Of a DNA stretch of 44,775 nt, positions 33,766-42,872 are shown one piece after another. This DNA is from Bacteroidota bacterium. GTDB taxonomy: Bacteria > Bacteroidota > Bacteroidia > UKL13-3. The translations under genes and the position numbers were made by a program. The notes beneath the pieces were generated by a model. The model saw only the letters and a list, made by a program, of their open reading frames with translations, made no database searches and had not been told where the DNA came from. Where the stretch lies: positions 1 to 44,775 of the forward strand of contig CANJUD010000016.1 in NCBI GenBank assembly GCA_947477885.1, given 5' to 3'. Within the stretch, counting starts at the first letter, position 1, and each line of letters starts with the position of its first letter.

Positions 33766-34679
33766 TAGAAGAAATACATAATAAATTTAAAAATAACGAG
33801 ATATCCAAACATGAATATATCGAACAAATGTATGCTGTTCACAATATATTGTTTGAATACCAACCATTACTAAAAGCTAGTGATATTGAAAGAATAGAAC
33901 TCAATATAGATAATATCATATTTGTATATAAGCATACTGGCATTAAATTTATTTGCAGTATTGGTGATAAAAGGCTTGCCCCTCTTGATTCCCTGAACTT
34001 TGGAGAATATGAAAGAGAAGAATTGGATATGCAATTCAGAATTATACAAGCCGGTTGGAATATTATAGATATTGGGGCAAACTATGGTTGGTATGCTTTA
34101 CAAATGGCTACACAATTCCCCCAAAATCATATATATAGTTTTGAACCTATTCGACATACGTTTGAACAGCTTAACAAAAACATAGCGTTAAACAATTATA
34201 ATAATATAACAACAAACAATATTGGTTTATCGGAAAGTGCTGGTACTTTTGATTTTTACTTTAACCCGCAACTATCAGTAAATGCAAGCCTTGCCAATGT
34301 TTCTGGAAGTGATGATATCCATAAAGTTATCTGTACAGTAAGTACTTTAGATACTGAAATTAATAAGAGGAATATTACACCTCATTTTATTAAAATAGAT
34401 ATTGAAGGTGCAGAATTATTAGCTTTAAAGGGTGGAGTAGAAACAATAGAAAAATATAAACCTGCATTCTTTTTGGAAATGCTTCGCAAATGGTCAGCTA
34501 AGTTTAACTATCATCCAAACGATATAATAAATTTATTAACTTCAAAAAACTATAATTGTTATATCATACAAGGAGACATTTTGCAAGAAATTAATGAAGT
34601 GACCGAAGAAACTATTGAAACAAATTTTATATTTTTGCATACTGAAAATCATTCTGACTTAATTCAAAATTTAACCTAA
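33762..34679 (+). CDS. FkbM-family methyltransferase
   Basis: A 305-residue SAM-dependent O-methyltransferase. The SAM-binding motif is IIDIGANYGWYAL (about residues 105-117), followed by IYSFEPIRHTFEQL, and FIKIDIEGAELLALKGG is the FkbM post-motif. HFIKIDIEG supplies the catalytic Asp region. FkbM proteins methylate hydroxyls of sugars in O-antigens and polyketides. Its place between the epimerase and the transketolase subunits suggests methylation of the sugar made by this operon, or of its polymer. The first ~90 residues are not typical of the domain and may be a recognition extension. It ends directly before the next start. Confidence 0.85.
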   Translation: MIEEIHNKFKNNEISKHEYIEQMYAVHNILFEYQPLLKASDIERIELNIDNIIFVYKHTGIKFICSIGDKRLAPLDSLNFGEYEREELDMQFRIIQAGWNIIDIGANYGWYALQMATQFPQNHIYSFEPIRHTFEQLNKNIALNNYNNITTNNIGLSESAGTFDFYFNPQLSVNASLANVSGSDDIHKVICTVSTLDTEINKRNITPHFIKIDIEGAELLALKGGVETIEKYKPAFFLEMLRKWSAKFNYHPNDIINLLTSKNYNCYIIQGDILQEINEVTEETIETNFIFLHTENHSDLIQNLT

Positions 34680-35486
34680 ATGGAATTAAAACTATTTGCA
34701 TCTGATGTTAGGAAAATCGCATTAAAACTGGTGTTTGAAAAGAAAGCATCACATATTGGCGGAGCTTTTTCCATGGTTGAATTATTGACCGTATTATATA
34801 ATAAAATTCTAAATGTAAATCCTTCAAATCCCAATGACGAGAATCGTGATAGATTTTTATTATCTAAAGGCCATGCTTGTTCTACATTATATTCTACACT
34901 TGCATTAAAGGGATTTTTTACATTGGATGATTTGAATAGTTATACTGAAAACGGGAGTTATTTTACGTCACATATCAATCACAAAATAGCAGGTATAGAA
35001 TTATCGACGGGGAGCTTAGGCCATGCACTTCCTGTGGGTTGCGGGCTTGCATTATCAGCTAAAAGAAATAATAAATCATGGCAAACTTATGTGATGGTGA
35101 GTGATGGTGAATTGAATGAAGGTTCTAATTGGGAATCTATATTATTTGCACCACAACACAAATTGGATAACCTTACTTTAATAGTAGACTATAATAAAAT
35201 ACAAAGCTTGGGTTCTGTTGCCGAAGTGATGGAATTGCATCCGCTTGCAGATAAATTCAATGCATTCAGATGGGAAGTTTTTGAAATAGACGGACATAAT
35301 TTCGATGAAATAGAAACTGCATTTAATGCGGCAAAAAATATAGAAGGTAAACCTTCTGTAATTATTGCAAACACTATCAAAGGTAAGGGCGTAGACTTTA
35401 TGGAAGATAAATTATTATGGCATTATAAATCGCCCGACAAGCAACAATTAGAAGATGGTTTGAAACAAATAGAAGCGGAAAAATAA
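34680..35486 (+). CDS. Transketolase, N-terminal (TPP-binding) subunit
   Basis: A 268-residue half-transketolase. The thiamine diphosphate site is VSDGELNEGSNWE followed, 25-30 residues later, by VDYNKIQSLG, the GDG...N motif of the family. LSKGHACSTLYSTLAL and STGSLGHALPVGCGLALSAKR line the substrate and cofactor cleft. The pyrimidine-binding half is encoded by the next gene. The two-subunit form is common in archaea and in bacterial polysaccharide loci. The start immediately follows the FkbM stop (TAA-ATG), so expression is coupled. A role in nucleotide-sugar branching rather than the pentose phosphate pathway is inferred from the locus. Confidence 0.9.
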   Translation: MELKLFASDVRKIALKLVFEKKASHIGGAFSMVELLTVLYNKILNVNPSNPNDENRDRFLLSKGHACSTLYSTLALKGFFTLDDLNSYTENGSYFTSHINHKIAGIELSTGSLGHALPVGCGLALSAKRNNKSWQTYVMVSDGELNEGSNWESILFAPQHKLDNLTLIVDYNKIQSLGSVAEVMELHPLADKFNAFRWEVFEIDGHNFDEIETAFNAAKNIEGKPSVIIANTIKGKGVDFMEDKLLWHYKSPDKQQLEDGLKQIEAEK

Positions 35487-35492
35487 GTATAT

Positions 35493-36383
35493 ATGAGAAC
35501 AGCATTCATCAACCAATTAATAGTAGAAGCTCGCCAGAATAAAAATATATTTTTGGTAGTGGGCGATTTGGGTTTTTCAGTAGTTGAACCTTTTACAGAT
35601 GAATTTCCAGATAGATTTTTGAACGCAGGTGTAGCTGAGCAAAACATGACCGGAATTGCAGCAGGATTGGCTATGGAAGGATATAATGTATTTACTTATT
35701 CTATTGGAAATTTCCCCACGATGCGTGCATACGAGCAGATACGTTACGATGTATGTTATCATAACCTGAGTGTGAAAATTGTATCTGTGGGTGGCGGATA
35801 TGCGTATGGTCCATTAGGCACTTCGCATCATGCGACGGAAGATTTTGGCATCATGCGAGTACTCCCAAATATGATTGTTACTGCACCTTCTGACCCACAT
35901 GAAGCAAAAGCAATTACTACTTTATTGTGTAACCACAAAGGTCCAGGTTATATACGTTTGGGTAAGGCTGGCGAACCAAACCTTCATCAACGGGAAGTAG
36001 GATTACATATTGGCCAAGCATTATATATAAAAGAAGGTTCAGGAAATTTATATATTGCCACAGGTTCTATATTAAAAGATGTAATAGCACATGTAACTGC
36101 AAACGACCCAACAGCAGGTATAGCAAGTTTCCCTTTTATAAAACCACTTGACACTCATTTTATTGCTGATGCGGCCAAAAAATATACAAACTGGATTAGC
36201 TTAGAAGAGCACCAAAGCAGTTGTGGATTTGGTTCGGCGGTATTAGAATGTTTGAATGACTTATGTAACAATCAAACTATACCTAATATGCCAAAAATTA
36301 AGCGGGTTGCAATACCCGACAAGTTTATTGGTTATGCTGGCACGCAAGAATTTTTGAGAAAAGAGGCAGGTCTTATATTATAG
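35493..36383 (+). CDS. Transketolase, C-terminal (pyrimidine-binding) subunit
   Basis: A 296-residue partner of the preceding gene, 6 bases away. VAEQNMTGIAAGLAMEG contains the conserved Glu that activates the thiamine ring. YAYGPLGTSHHATEDFGIMRVLP supplies histidines of the active site, and GPGYIRLGKAGEP is typical of the family. The C-terminal domain (SFPFIKPLDTHFI, LEEHQSSCGFGSAV) is the usual third domain of transketolase. With the N-subunit it should form a complete enzyme transferring a two-carbon ketol unit. The gene ends with a 6-base overlap with the convergent repeat-protein gene. Confidence 0.92.
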   Translation: MRTAFINQLIVEARQNKNIFLVVGDLGFSVVEPFTDEFPDRFLNAGVAEQNMTGIAAGLAMEGYNVFTYSIGNFPTMRAYEQIRYDVCYHNLSVKIVSVGGGYAYGPLGTSHHATEDFGIMRVLPNMIVTAPSDPHEAKAITTLLCNHKGPGYIRLGKAGEPNLHQREVGLHIGQALYIKEGSGNLYIATGSILKDVIAHVTANDPTAGIASFPFIKPLDTHFIADAAKKYTNWISLEEHQSSCGFGSAVLECLNDLCNNQTIPNMPKIKRVAIPDKFIGYAGTQEFLRKEAGLIL

Positions 36384-37943
36384 TTTAACTTTAAAAGTTT
36401 GGCTAGATTTGTTATCATTGACCTGCACAAGTAATAGGTGATTTGAATAATATTCTGGTATTTCAATTATATAACCATTATTATTATATATATAACTTGA
36501 AGGAATTAATTTACCATCAAAACTATATATAGAAACTTGAACTTTATTTAAGCTAAAATCTAATGCCTTTGCAGATTCAAGTTTAATTGTATTTTTTGAG
36601 GTGCTATATATATGATAGTTCCCTTTGCTATTTTCTATTTTTGAAAAGCCAATGTTATATCCCGAATATATACCCATAACTCCCAAGTCGAAAGTGCCGT
36701 TTATATTTGTGAATCCCACAATAAATATTCTTCCATCGGGCTGTATACCAACAGCGTTTAGATAATCATCGCCCCCAGAACCAAATTTTTGGGTGAATTT
36801 CCCGTTTTGCCCGAAACTGTTGTCGAGATTACCATCTGCATTATATCTAACAAGCCCAGCCGACAATTTTCCATTTGCATCTTTGTATCTTCCAACGAAT
36901 AGTATTTTATCATTCCTCTGCACACAAACTCCTCTTCCATAATCATCGGATGTACCAACAGTAGTAACTTGTATTCCTCCTACTCCAAAAGTGTTATCTA
37001 AATTACCTGACGAATCATACCTTACTATTGCATAATCATTATTATTTGCACTTTTACAATAACCACCTAACAATATTTTACCTGTTGATTGCATAGCAAT
37101 TGAAAAAGCCCAATCATCTTTTCCCTTAAAATCTGTAATTTGTTTTCCTGAGTTGCCGAAAGTATTGTCTAATGTGCCATCAGTATTCAACCGAAGTACT
37201 ACAAAATCAATTGTGCCATTGTTCACTATCCCTCCCATTAATATTTTACCATCAGGCTGAATAAAATTTCCATAACATTTGTCGTCATTGCTTCCTATAT
37301 CAATTTGTTTAATGCCATTGCTGCCAAAACTATTATCTAGCTTTCCATCTGTATTAAGTCTGATAGTCATAAAATCTGCATCACCACCTGACACGGTATA
37401 CCCTGAAACAACAATTTTACCATCACTTTGAATTTTTAAAGCGTATGCCCTATCGTCTCTCGAACTATTATCTATAATTACTTTACCGCTTGACCCAAAA
37501 GTATTATCAAGGGTGCCATCAGAATTTACTCTCACTATTCCAAAATCAGATATTCCATTATCTACAATAGAGCCAACCATAACTACTTTATCATCACTTT
37601 GAACAGCAATATCTGCCCCGTCATCCGTAGTTCCACCAAAATCGAATGATGAAAACCCCTTGTTGTTAAATGAATTATTGTCCAAAGTGCCATCGCTATT
37701 TAACTGATATATTGCAAAATCATTATTATAAATACCTGCTATAACTATTTTACCATTATTCTTCAGAGCAACTGCATTTCCCAAATTGTCATACCCCAAC
37801 ACGTCTATAATTACTTTGCCTGAACTACCAAAATTAAAATCAAGAGTGCCTGCTGTTTGACCTTTAACCGCCATAAAAGGCATGGCACAAAATGCCACTG
37901 CTGCTATTAATTTAGCACTGATTTTTTGACTGTTTTTTTTCAT
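36378..37943 (-). CDS. Secreted delta-60 repeat protein
   Basis: A 521-residue exported protein: signal peptide (about residues 1-28, ending VKGQ), then seven delta-60 repeats recognisable by the GxLDxxFG box (for example SDGTLDNTFGSSGKVI), each about 55-60 residues and forming a beta-propeller-like array. After about residue 430 a different domain follows (KIENSKGNYHIYSTSKNTIKLESAK...) that ends SSQTFKVKL and looks like a T9SS-type C-terminal domain. It is probably surface-exposed or released. It follows the 1215-residue PKD protein by 3 bases, so both are one transcription unit. The role is unknown; adhesion or extracellular binding is usual for such proteins. Confidence 0.8.
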   Translation of the reverse strand: MKKNSQKISAKLIAAVAFCAMPFMAVKGQTAGTLDFNFGSSGKVIIDVLGYDNLGNAVALKNNGKIVIAGIYNNDFAIYQLNSDGTLDNNSFNNKGFSSFDFGGTTDDGADIAVQSDDKVVMVGSIVDNGISDFGIVRVNSDGTLDNTFGSSGKVIIDNSSRDDRAYALKIQSDGKIVVSGYTVSGGDADFMTIRLNTDGKLDNSFGSNGIKQIDIGSNDDKCYGNFIQPDGKILMGGIVNNGTIDFVVLRLNTDGTLDNTFGNSGKQITDFKGKDDWAFSIAMQSTGKILLGGYCKSANNNDYAIVRYDSSGNLDNTFGVGGIQVTTVGTSDDYGRGVCVQRNDKILFVGRYKDANGKLSAGLVRYNADGNLDNSFGQNGKFTQKFGSGGDDYLNAVGIQPDGRIFIVGFTNINGTFDLGVMGIYSGYNIGFSKIENSKGNYHIYSTSKNTIKLESAKALDFSLNKVQVSIYSFDGKLIPSSYIYNNNGYIIEIPEYYSNHLLLVQVNDNKSSQTFKVKL

Positions 37944-37946
37944 GAG

Positions 37947-40900
37947 TTATCTAACAAGTTTTACATTTCCTGTCAAATCAATATCTTTCGATTTAAATAT
38001 ATATATATATACGCCTTCAGGTGCTTCTTTGCCACTAGATGTTTTGCCGTCCCATAAATTACTTAAACTATCGGTGTCAAAAATTCTTTCACCCCAGCGG
38101 TTAAATATATCCATGTGAAACTTTGTAATACAATTGAGGTTGCCCAAAACTTCAAACTTATCATTCAGCCCATCGCCGTTGGGACTAAAGGCATTGGGAA
38201 GGTATAAACTATTATTAATTCCAGTTAACGAAAGTGTTTTTGTAATACTATCTTTGCAACTGTTGCCACTATAAGCTATTAGTTTTACATCATAATTTCC
38301 ATCACCATTAATTTTTTGATCAGGATTTTGAAGTTTAGAAAAAAGCGTGTCGGGGACCAAGTACCATTCCCATTTATTAGACTGTGATGAGGCATCAGCA
38401 AAGCTAACAATACCAGTACAAGTATTCAAAGTATAAGTAAAGTCGGCAGTGATGGATGTAATTACTTTAATGGTTTTTCTGAAGGTATCGCTTACGCTGC
38501 ATCCACTTGGGTCTAAGGCGATAAGTTTAACTACATAGGTTCCAGCTTGTGTGAAAATATGTGTAGTATTAGTATTGGTATCGACACTGCCATCATCGAA
38601 ATCCCAAACATAGTTTGTTGCCCCTACACTTTTATTTGTAAATTTAATATTGAGCGGAATACATCCTCCATAATTATCTGCATAAAACGAAGCTTTGTTC
38701 AAAGAGTCAATAACTATGGAAACATATACCAATTCCGTATCTTGGCATGTTCCATTTGTTACAGTAAGTAATGCCTTATAGTTGCCTACTTTATTATAGT
38801 TATGTGCAGTATTGAAATTGGTATCGGTATTTCCATCTCCAAAATTCCATATATAACTTATGCCATTATTGCTATTATTGGTAAACACCACGCTGTCAGT
38901 ACAGGTAATCTGATTAAAGGATAAGGCTGCACTGGGGCTTGTTAATATATTTATGGTAGTAAAAGCGGTATCATACATTTTACACCCAGCCACGTCGATA
39001 GTAATCAACACAACATTATAAGAACCACTTACCATATAGGTATGAGAAGTATTATAATTGGTATCTGTGTTTCCATCCCCAAAATCCCATATATAACTTG
39101 TTGCACCATTGCTACTATTTCCAAATATAATTTTAAGCGGTGCACATCCGCCTTTTGATGACACATTGAATGCTGCATTATTAATCGTGTCGTTTGATAT
39201 GGTAATGAACTGTTGACTCGAATCCATACAGCCATTGGTAGATGTAGCAATTAATTTTACCAGATAAGAACCCAGTGAAGCATAGGTATGGCTTAAATTA
39301 ATGTTTGTGCTATTGCTTGTATTTCCATCTCCAAATTTCCAAGTATAGCTTGTTGCACCTGTGGTATTATTCTTAAAATCAATTTGTGTGGTACATCCTG
39401 CTTTAGCATACGAAAAAGATGATTTGGGTTTTACATATACATTAATTCCTTTATATGAGCTATCCAAAAATTTACATCCAAAAGAATCTATACTATTTAA
39501 TCTCACCGTATAGTATCCACTTGTTATATACTTATGAACTACATTCTTGTTTGTGTCAACCGGACTGCCATCGCCAAAATCCCATACATAGTTTGTAGCA
39601 CCATTGCTCGTATTGGTAAATATGCATGTGAGGGTGTCGCAACCATTCGTATCTGATACATTAAAAGCAGAAGTATTAATAGAGTCACTAGATATTTTTA
39701 TAGTTTTTGAAATTGAGTCTTTGCAGCCGGAAGATGATGTAGCAACTAGTTTAACAGGATAATTCCCACTTACAGCATAGTTATGACTAAATGTACCCGT
39801 ATTTGTTCCAGTGTTTCCATCTCCAAAATCCCAATTTATACTAGTATACCCTGTAGAATTATTTTGAAAAGTTATATTGGTAGCACAGTTATTACCACTT
39901 GCAACAAATTTGGGTGTTGGTTTAGTATTTACATTTATTATAATAGTATCTGATGTTGTGTCGCAGCCTATAGATACTTGCAATATATATGTCGTGGTTA
40001 TACTGGGTTTTACTGTAATTGTGGCGTTTTTATTCCCTGTATTCCATAAATAATGTGTTCCAACTATTGGAGATACTCCTATATTTAAAGAATCTCCTGT
40101 ACAAATTGTTTTATCTGCCCCTAAAAAAACGGCACCTACGGCGTTGTAATACATAACTAACAAGGCATCGGTATTGCCTTTTGAAGTAAAACTTTGACCA
40201 GCGATGGTAGATGTCGACTCTAAAAAGCCAGCAACATATATATAATTACTTTTGTCGATAGCTAATCCCTGAGCTCCATCATTATTTGATCCACCACCGT
40301 AATCATACCACAATACTTTGCCCGATGTATCTAACATTGAAATCCAATAATCATCTCCTCCGTAATAGGTGCTTGTCTTCGCTGCATAAGTAATTTGACC
40401 ACCAAGTTTGCCGCCTATATATATCAGACTATCATTATTACCTAGTATAATATCATATCCTTGGTCATCTCCTGTTGAACCATATAATTTCCCCCAAATT
40501 GCAACACCATTAGAATCAAATTTTACTATATTAACATCATAATTACCTATTCCACTACCTAGTGATATATCATTACCATCGCTTGAAGTAACTATTGAAC
40601 TACCTTTGTTATGTCCAGAAACATATATCGTATTGTTTTTATCTATTACCAATGCAAGCCATACATTGCCTCCTGTAGACGTGTATAAAGATTGCAGCCA
40701 AAGGCAAGTTCCCGCTGCGTTGAAACGAGCTAAATATCCTGTATGAAAGTTACTCGATTTAGAGGTTTTAGCGCCAAAAGTTATAGTCTGCCCCGAAAGA
40801 CCAGCAACTCCACATATAACAATATTGTCTGATTTGTCAATATGAACAGAGGTGCCAATATCATCTCCTATACCTTTTCCTTGAACACCCCACAGAGCAT

Positions 40901-41594
40901 GTCCTGTTGAATCAGATTTTATCAAAAATGCATCATTTGAACCGCCTGATGTAAAACTAATAGTATCAAATTTTGCAGTTCCTTTGAATTCTCCAGTAAT
41001 ATAATAATTGAGGTTTTTATCAATAACTATATCATGTCCCATATCATCACCTGTGCTGCCTCCAAAAGTATTTGCCCATAATATATCTCCATTTTGAGTA
41101 TATTTAGCAACAAAAACATCATATCCACCTTGACTTGTAAGTGTTTTATTGCTTCCGTTTTGAGAAGTTAGTGTTGCTGTTCCTTGGTATCCTCCTGTCA
41201 CATAAATATTCCCGTATATATCGTTATCCATTCCTAAAAAATAAACACATTCATCTCCCGAACTTCCGATAGTTTGCCCCCATAATAAATTTCCTTTACA
41301 ATCAAATTTGGCTAAAAAATTATCTACCCCGCCAAAGTTTTGAATGGTTTTAGAACCAATTGTAATTGAAGCATTATTTGAACCAAACACATACACATTT
41401 CCACTATCATCAGCATAAATTTCATCCGATTCATCATGCTGTGCACTGCCTATCTGCCTACCTATAGTAGAATATTGAGCAAAGGATGAATTGTTAAAGA
41501 TGAATGATAAAATAAAAAGTATAAGTATTTTTTGAATCGTATTCCCCGACTTACAAATCCTGCAACAATCTCTTTGTATAACTTCGTATTTCAT
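37947..41594 (-). CDS. Giant secreted SBBP/Ig/PKD repeat protein with T9SS gliding-type CTD
   Basis: A 1215-residue exported protein. A signal segment (to about residue 40, ending SSFAQ) is followed by about eight SBBP-type beta-propeller repeats (to about 490; for example ILWANTFGGSTGDDMGHDI), an Ig-like SprB-type domain (about 490-558; FLGADKTICTGDSLNI), six clear PKD domains plus one degenerate copy (about 558-1125; each with WDFGDGNT), and the CTD from LPNAFSPNGDGLNDKF to the end (NRWGERIFD, GVYIYIFKSKDI). This CTD is the gliding-motility-associated type that targets proteins through the T9SS to the surface. Its repetitive DNA is expected for PKD tandem copies. Probable adhesin; no enzymatic domain is visible. 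Confidence 0.9.
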   Translation of the reverse strand: MKYEVIQRDCCRICKSGNTIQKILILFILSFIFNNSSFAQYSTIGRQIGSAQHDESDEIYADDSGNVYVFGSNNASITIGSKTIQNFGGVDNFLAKFDCKGNLLWGQTIGSSGDECVYFLGMDNDIYGNIYVTGGYQGTATLTSQNGSNKTLTSQGGYDVFVAKYTQNGDILWANTFGGSTGDDMGHDIVIDKNLNYYITGEFKGTAKFDTISFTSGGSNDAFLIKSDSTGHALWGVQGKGIGDDIGTSVHIDKSDNIVICGVAGLSGQTITFGAKTSKSSNFHTGYLARFNAAGTCLWLQSLYTSTGGNVWLALVIDKNNTIYVSGHNKGSSIVTSSDGNDISLGSGIGNYDVNIVKFDSNGVAIWGKLYGSTGDDQGYDIILGNNDSLIYIGGKLGGQITYAAKTSTYYGGDDYWISMLDTSGKVLWYDYGGGSNNDGAQGLAIDKSNYIYVAGFLESTSTIAGQSFTSKGNTDALLVMYYNAVGAVFLGADKTICTGDSLNIGVSPIVGTHYLWNTGNKNATITVKPSITTTYILQVSIGCDTTSDTIIINVNTKPTPKFVASGNNCATNITFQNNSTGYTSINWDFGDGNTGTNTGTFSHNYAVSGNYPVKLVATSSSGCKDSISKTIKISSDSINTSAFNVSDTNGCDTLTCIFTNTSNGATNYVWDFGDGSPVDTNKNVVHKYITSGYYTVRLNSIDSFGCKFLDSSYKGINVYVKPKSSFSYAKAGCTTQIDFKNNTTGATSYTWKFGDGNTSNSTNINLSHTYASLGSYLVKLIATSTNGCMDSSQQFITISNDTINNAAFNVSSKGGCAPLKIIFGNSSNGATSYIWDFGDGNTDTNYNTSHTYMVSGSYNVVLITIDVAGCKMYDTAFTTINILTSPSAALSFNQITCTDSVVFTNNSNNGISYIWNFGDGNTDTNFNTAHNYNKVGNYKALLTVTNGTCQDTELVYVSIVIDSLNKASFYADNYGGCIPLNIKFTNKSVGATNYVWDFDDGSVDTNTNTTHIFTQAGTYVVKLIALDPSGCSVSDTFRKTIKVITSITADFTYTLNTCTGIVSFADASSQSNKWEWYLVPDTLFSKLQNPDQKINGDGNYDVKLIAYSGNSCKDSITKTLSLTGINNSLYLPNAFSPNGDGLNDKFEVLGNLNCITKFHMDIFNRWGERIFDTDSLSNLWDGKTSSGKEAPEGVYIYIFKSKDIDLTGNVKLVR

Positions 41595-41626
41595 CTATAA
41601 ATTATCTGCTATTAAAATTTAGCAAG

Positions 41627-41654
41627 CAAAGATAATTTAAACTTGTAAACCAAA
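41627..41654 (-). promoter_or_regulatory. Promoter of the secreted repeat-protein operon
   Basis: Minus-strand TTTG (41654 to 41651) and TATCTTTG (41634 to 41627), 16 bases apart, resemble the Bacteroidota -33/-7 pair. The ATG at 41594 is 32 bases downstream. Confidence 0.5.
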
Positions 41655-41734
41655 ATAATATTTATTCATATATCCATCTGAAGATTGTCATAAATCCTCA
41701 AAACCCCTTTATTTTGCACGCTTAAGCTATTATT

Positions 41735-42706
41735 TTGACAACAGATTTTATTGTTTCATTGGGCATACCCACCTACAAAAGACCACATAGGCTGCGGAAC
41801 TTGCTCGAGCGTTTGCATACACAACTTGCAGAAGACCCTAAGCATTTTGAAGTGGTTGTTTCTGACAACTGCTCGCAGGACGAAACACCTGATGTGGTGA
41901 AAGAATTCACAGGCAAGTTGCACATAAAGCATTATACAAACCCCACAAATATTGGAGCCAATAATAATGTATTGTCGCTAATTGAAAAGTCCTCGGGTGA
42001 GTACCTTTGGATAGTACCCGATGATGATGACTTTGTATACGACGACTCGCTGCAGCAGGTGTACCAAGCTATTGCCAATTGTGATATAAAGCCCGCCGTG
42101 GTTTTGGTAAACTATAATTTGGTGGAGCTTGACACCAACAAAGTATTGAAAACAAACGCCATGAAAATTGACCATGATATGTTTTTCGAGAAGGGTTTTG
42201 ATGCACTTACCGTTTTGCAAGATGTTGATTTTTTGACAGGAATATGTTTATTGGTGAACCGCGAAATGTGCAAACATCCTTTTGCACGCGAAGAGGCGGG
42301 CGAATACCATTCACCGCTATCAATGGCATTGACCTGCATGGCTGAAGGTCCCTGCCTGGTAATCGCAAAACCCTTGGTAATATTAGGTGCTGGCGACACC
42401 TCCAATTGGCGTAATTATTGGCCCCGTATATATTTTCAGGATATGACCTCGTGCCTCTATGCCGCCCACCAAAAACTCGGCCTGCCCGCAGAGATTCTGA
42501 AAAGACAAATTGATTTGAAACGTAGTTACAAAACCGCCAGTACCGTATTAAGCTGGCACCGATTCCTGTTCCAAAAATATGGGATGAGCTGGAAAAAATT
42601 GGCTCAGTTTTATGGTTATGCCTTTGTGCTGAACTTGATTTTGATAGCACCGTTTAAGATTTTTGGGGATTTGAAGATTGTTAAAAAATTAAGAGGCAAA
42701 AATTAA
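41735..42706 (+). CDS. Family 2 glycosyltransferase
   Basis: A 323-residue GT-A fold transferase. The N-terminal strand VSLGIPTYKRPHRLRNLLE, the nucleotide-binding VVVSDNCSQDETPDVV, TNPTNIGANNNVL and the metal-binding IVPDDDDFVYDDSL are family 2 features. The C-terminal ~40 residues hold a hydrophobic stretch that could associate with the membrane. The start is an unusual TTG (41735-41737), because no ATG precedes the conserved strand in this frame. The transferase probably builds a surface glycan and may use the sugar made at 29458-36383, but other genes separate the two. Confidence 0.85.
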   Translation: MTTDFIVSLGIPTYKRPHRLRNLLERLHTQLAEDPKHFEVVVSDNCSQDETPDVVKEFTGKLHIKHYTNPTNIGANNNVLSLIEKSSGEYLWIVPDDDDFVYDDSLQQVYQAIANCDIKPAVVLVNYNLVELDTNKVLKTNAMKIDHDMFFEKGFDALTVLQDVDFLTGICLLVNREMCKHPFAREEAGEYHSPLSMALTCMAEGPCLVIAKPLVILGAGDTSNWRNYWPRIYFQDMTSCLYAAHQKLGLPAEILKRQIDLKRSYKTASTVLSWHRFLFQKYGMSWKKLAQFYGYAFVLNLILIAPFKIFGDLKIVKKLRGKN

Positions 42707-42856
42707 AAATGTACGATATACGATGTACGATTTTTGCTGACGCCCGATTATTACATCGCAGCGAACGCTTCATGGTTGGTCACAAGACACAACCACAGGC
42801 AATAACTATATAATCTGGCGGCAGCAACCCCATAGCCCATATCCCAATTCCCATTG

Positions 42857-42864
42857 TACCTTTG
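42857..42864 (+). promoter_or_regulatory. -7 promoter element of the ZIP transporter gene
   Basis: TACCTTTG matches TAnnTTTG and is 8 bases before ATG 42873; no convincing -33 element. Confidence 0.45.
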
Positions 42865-42872
42865 CCCCACAA

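Noticed and set aside
37947-41594. Tandem DNA repeats as a separate mobile or satellite element
   Set aside because: The periodic similarity corresponds to PKD domain coding units in one open frame.
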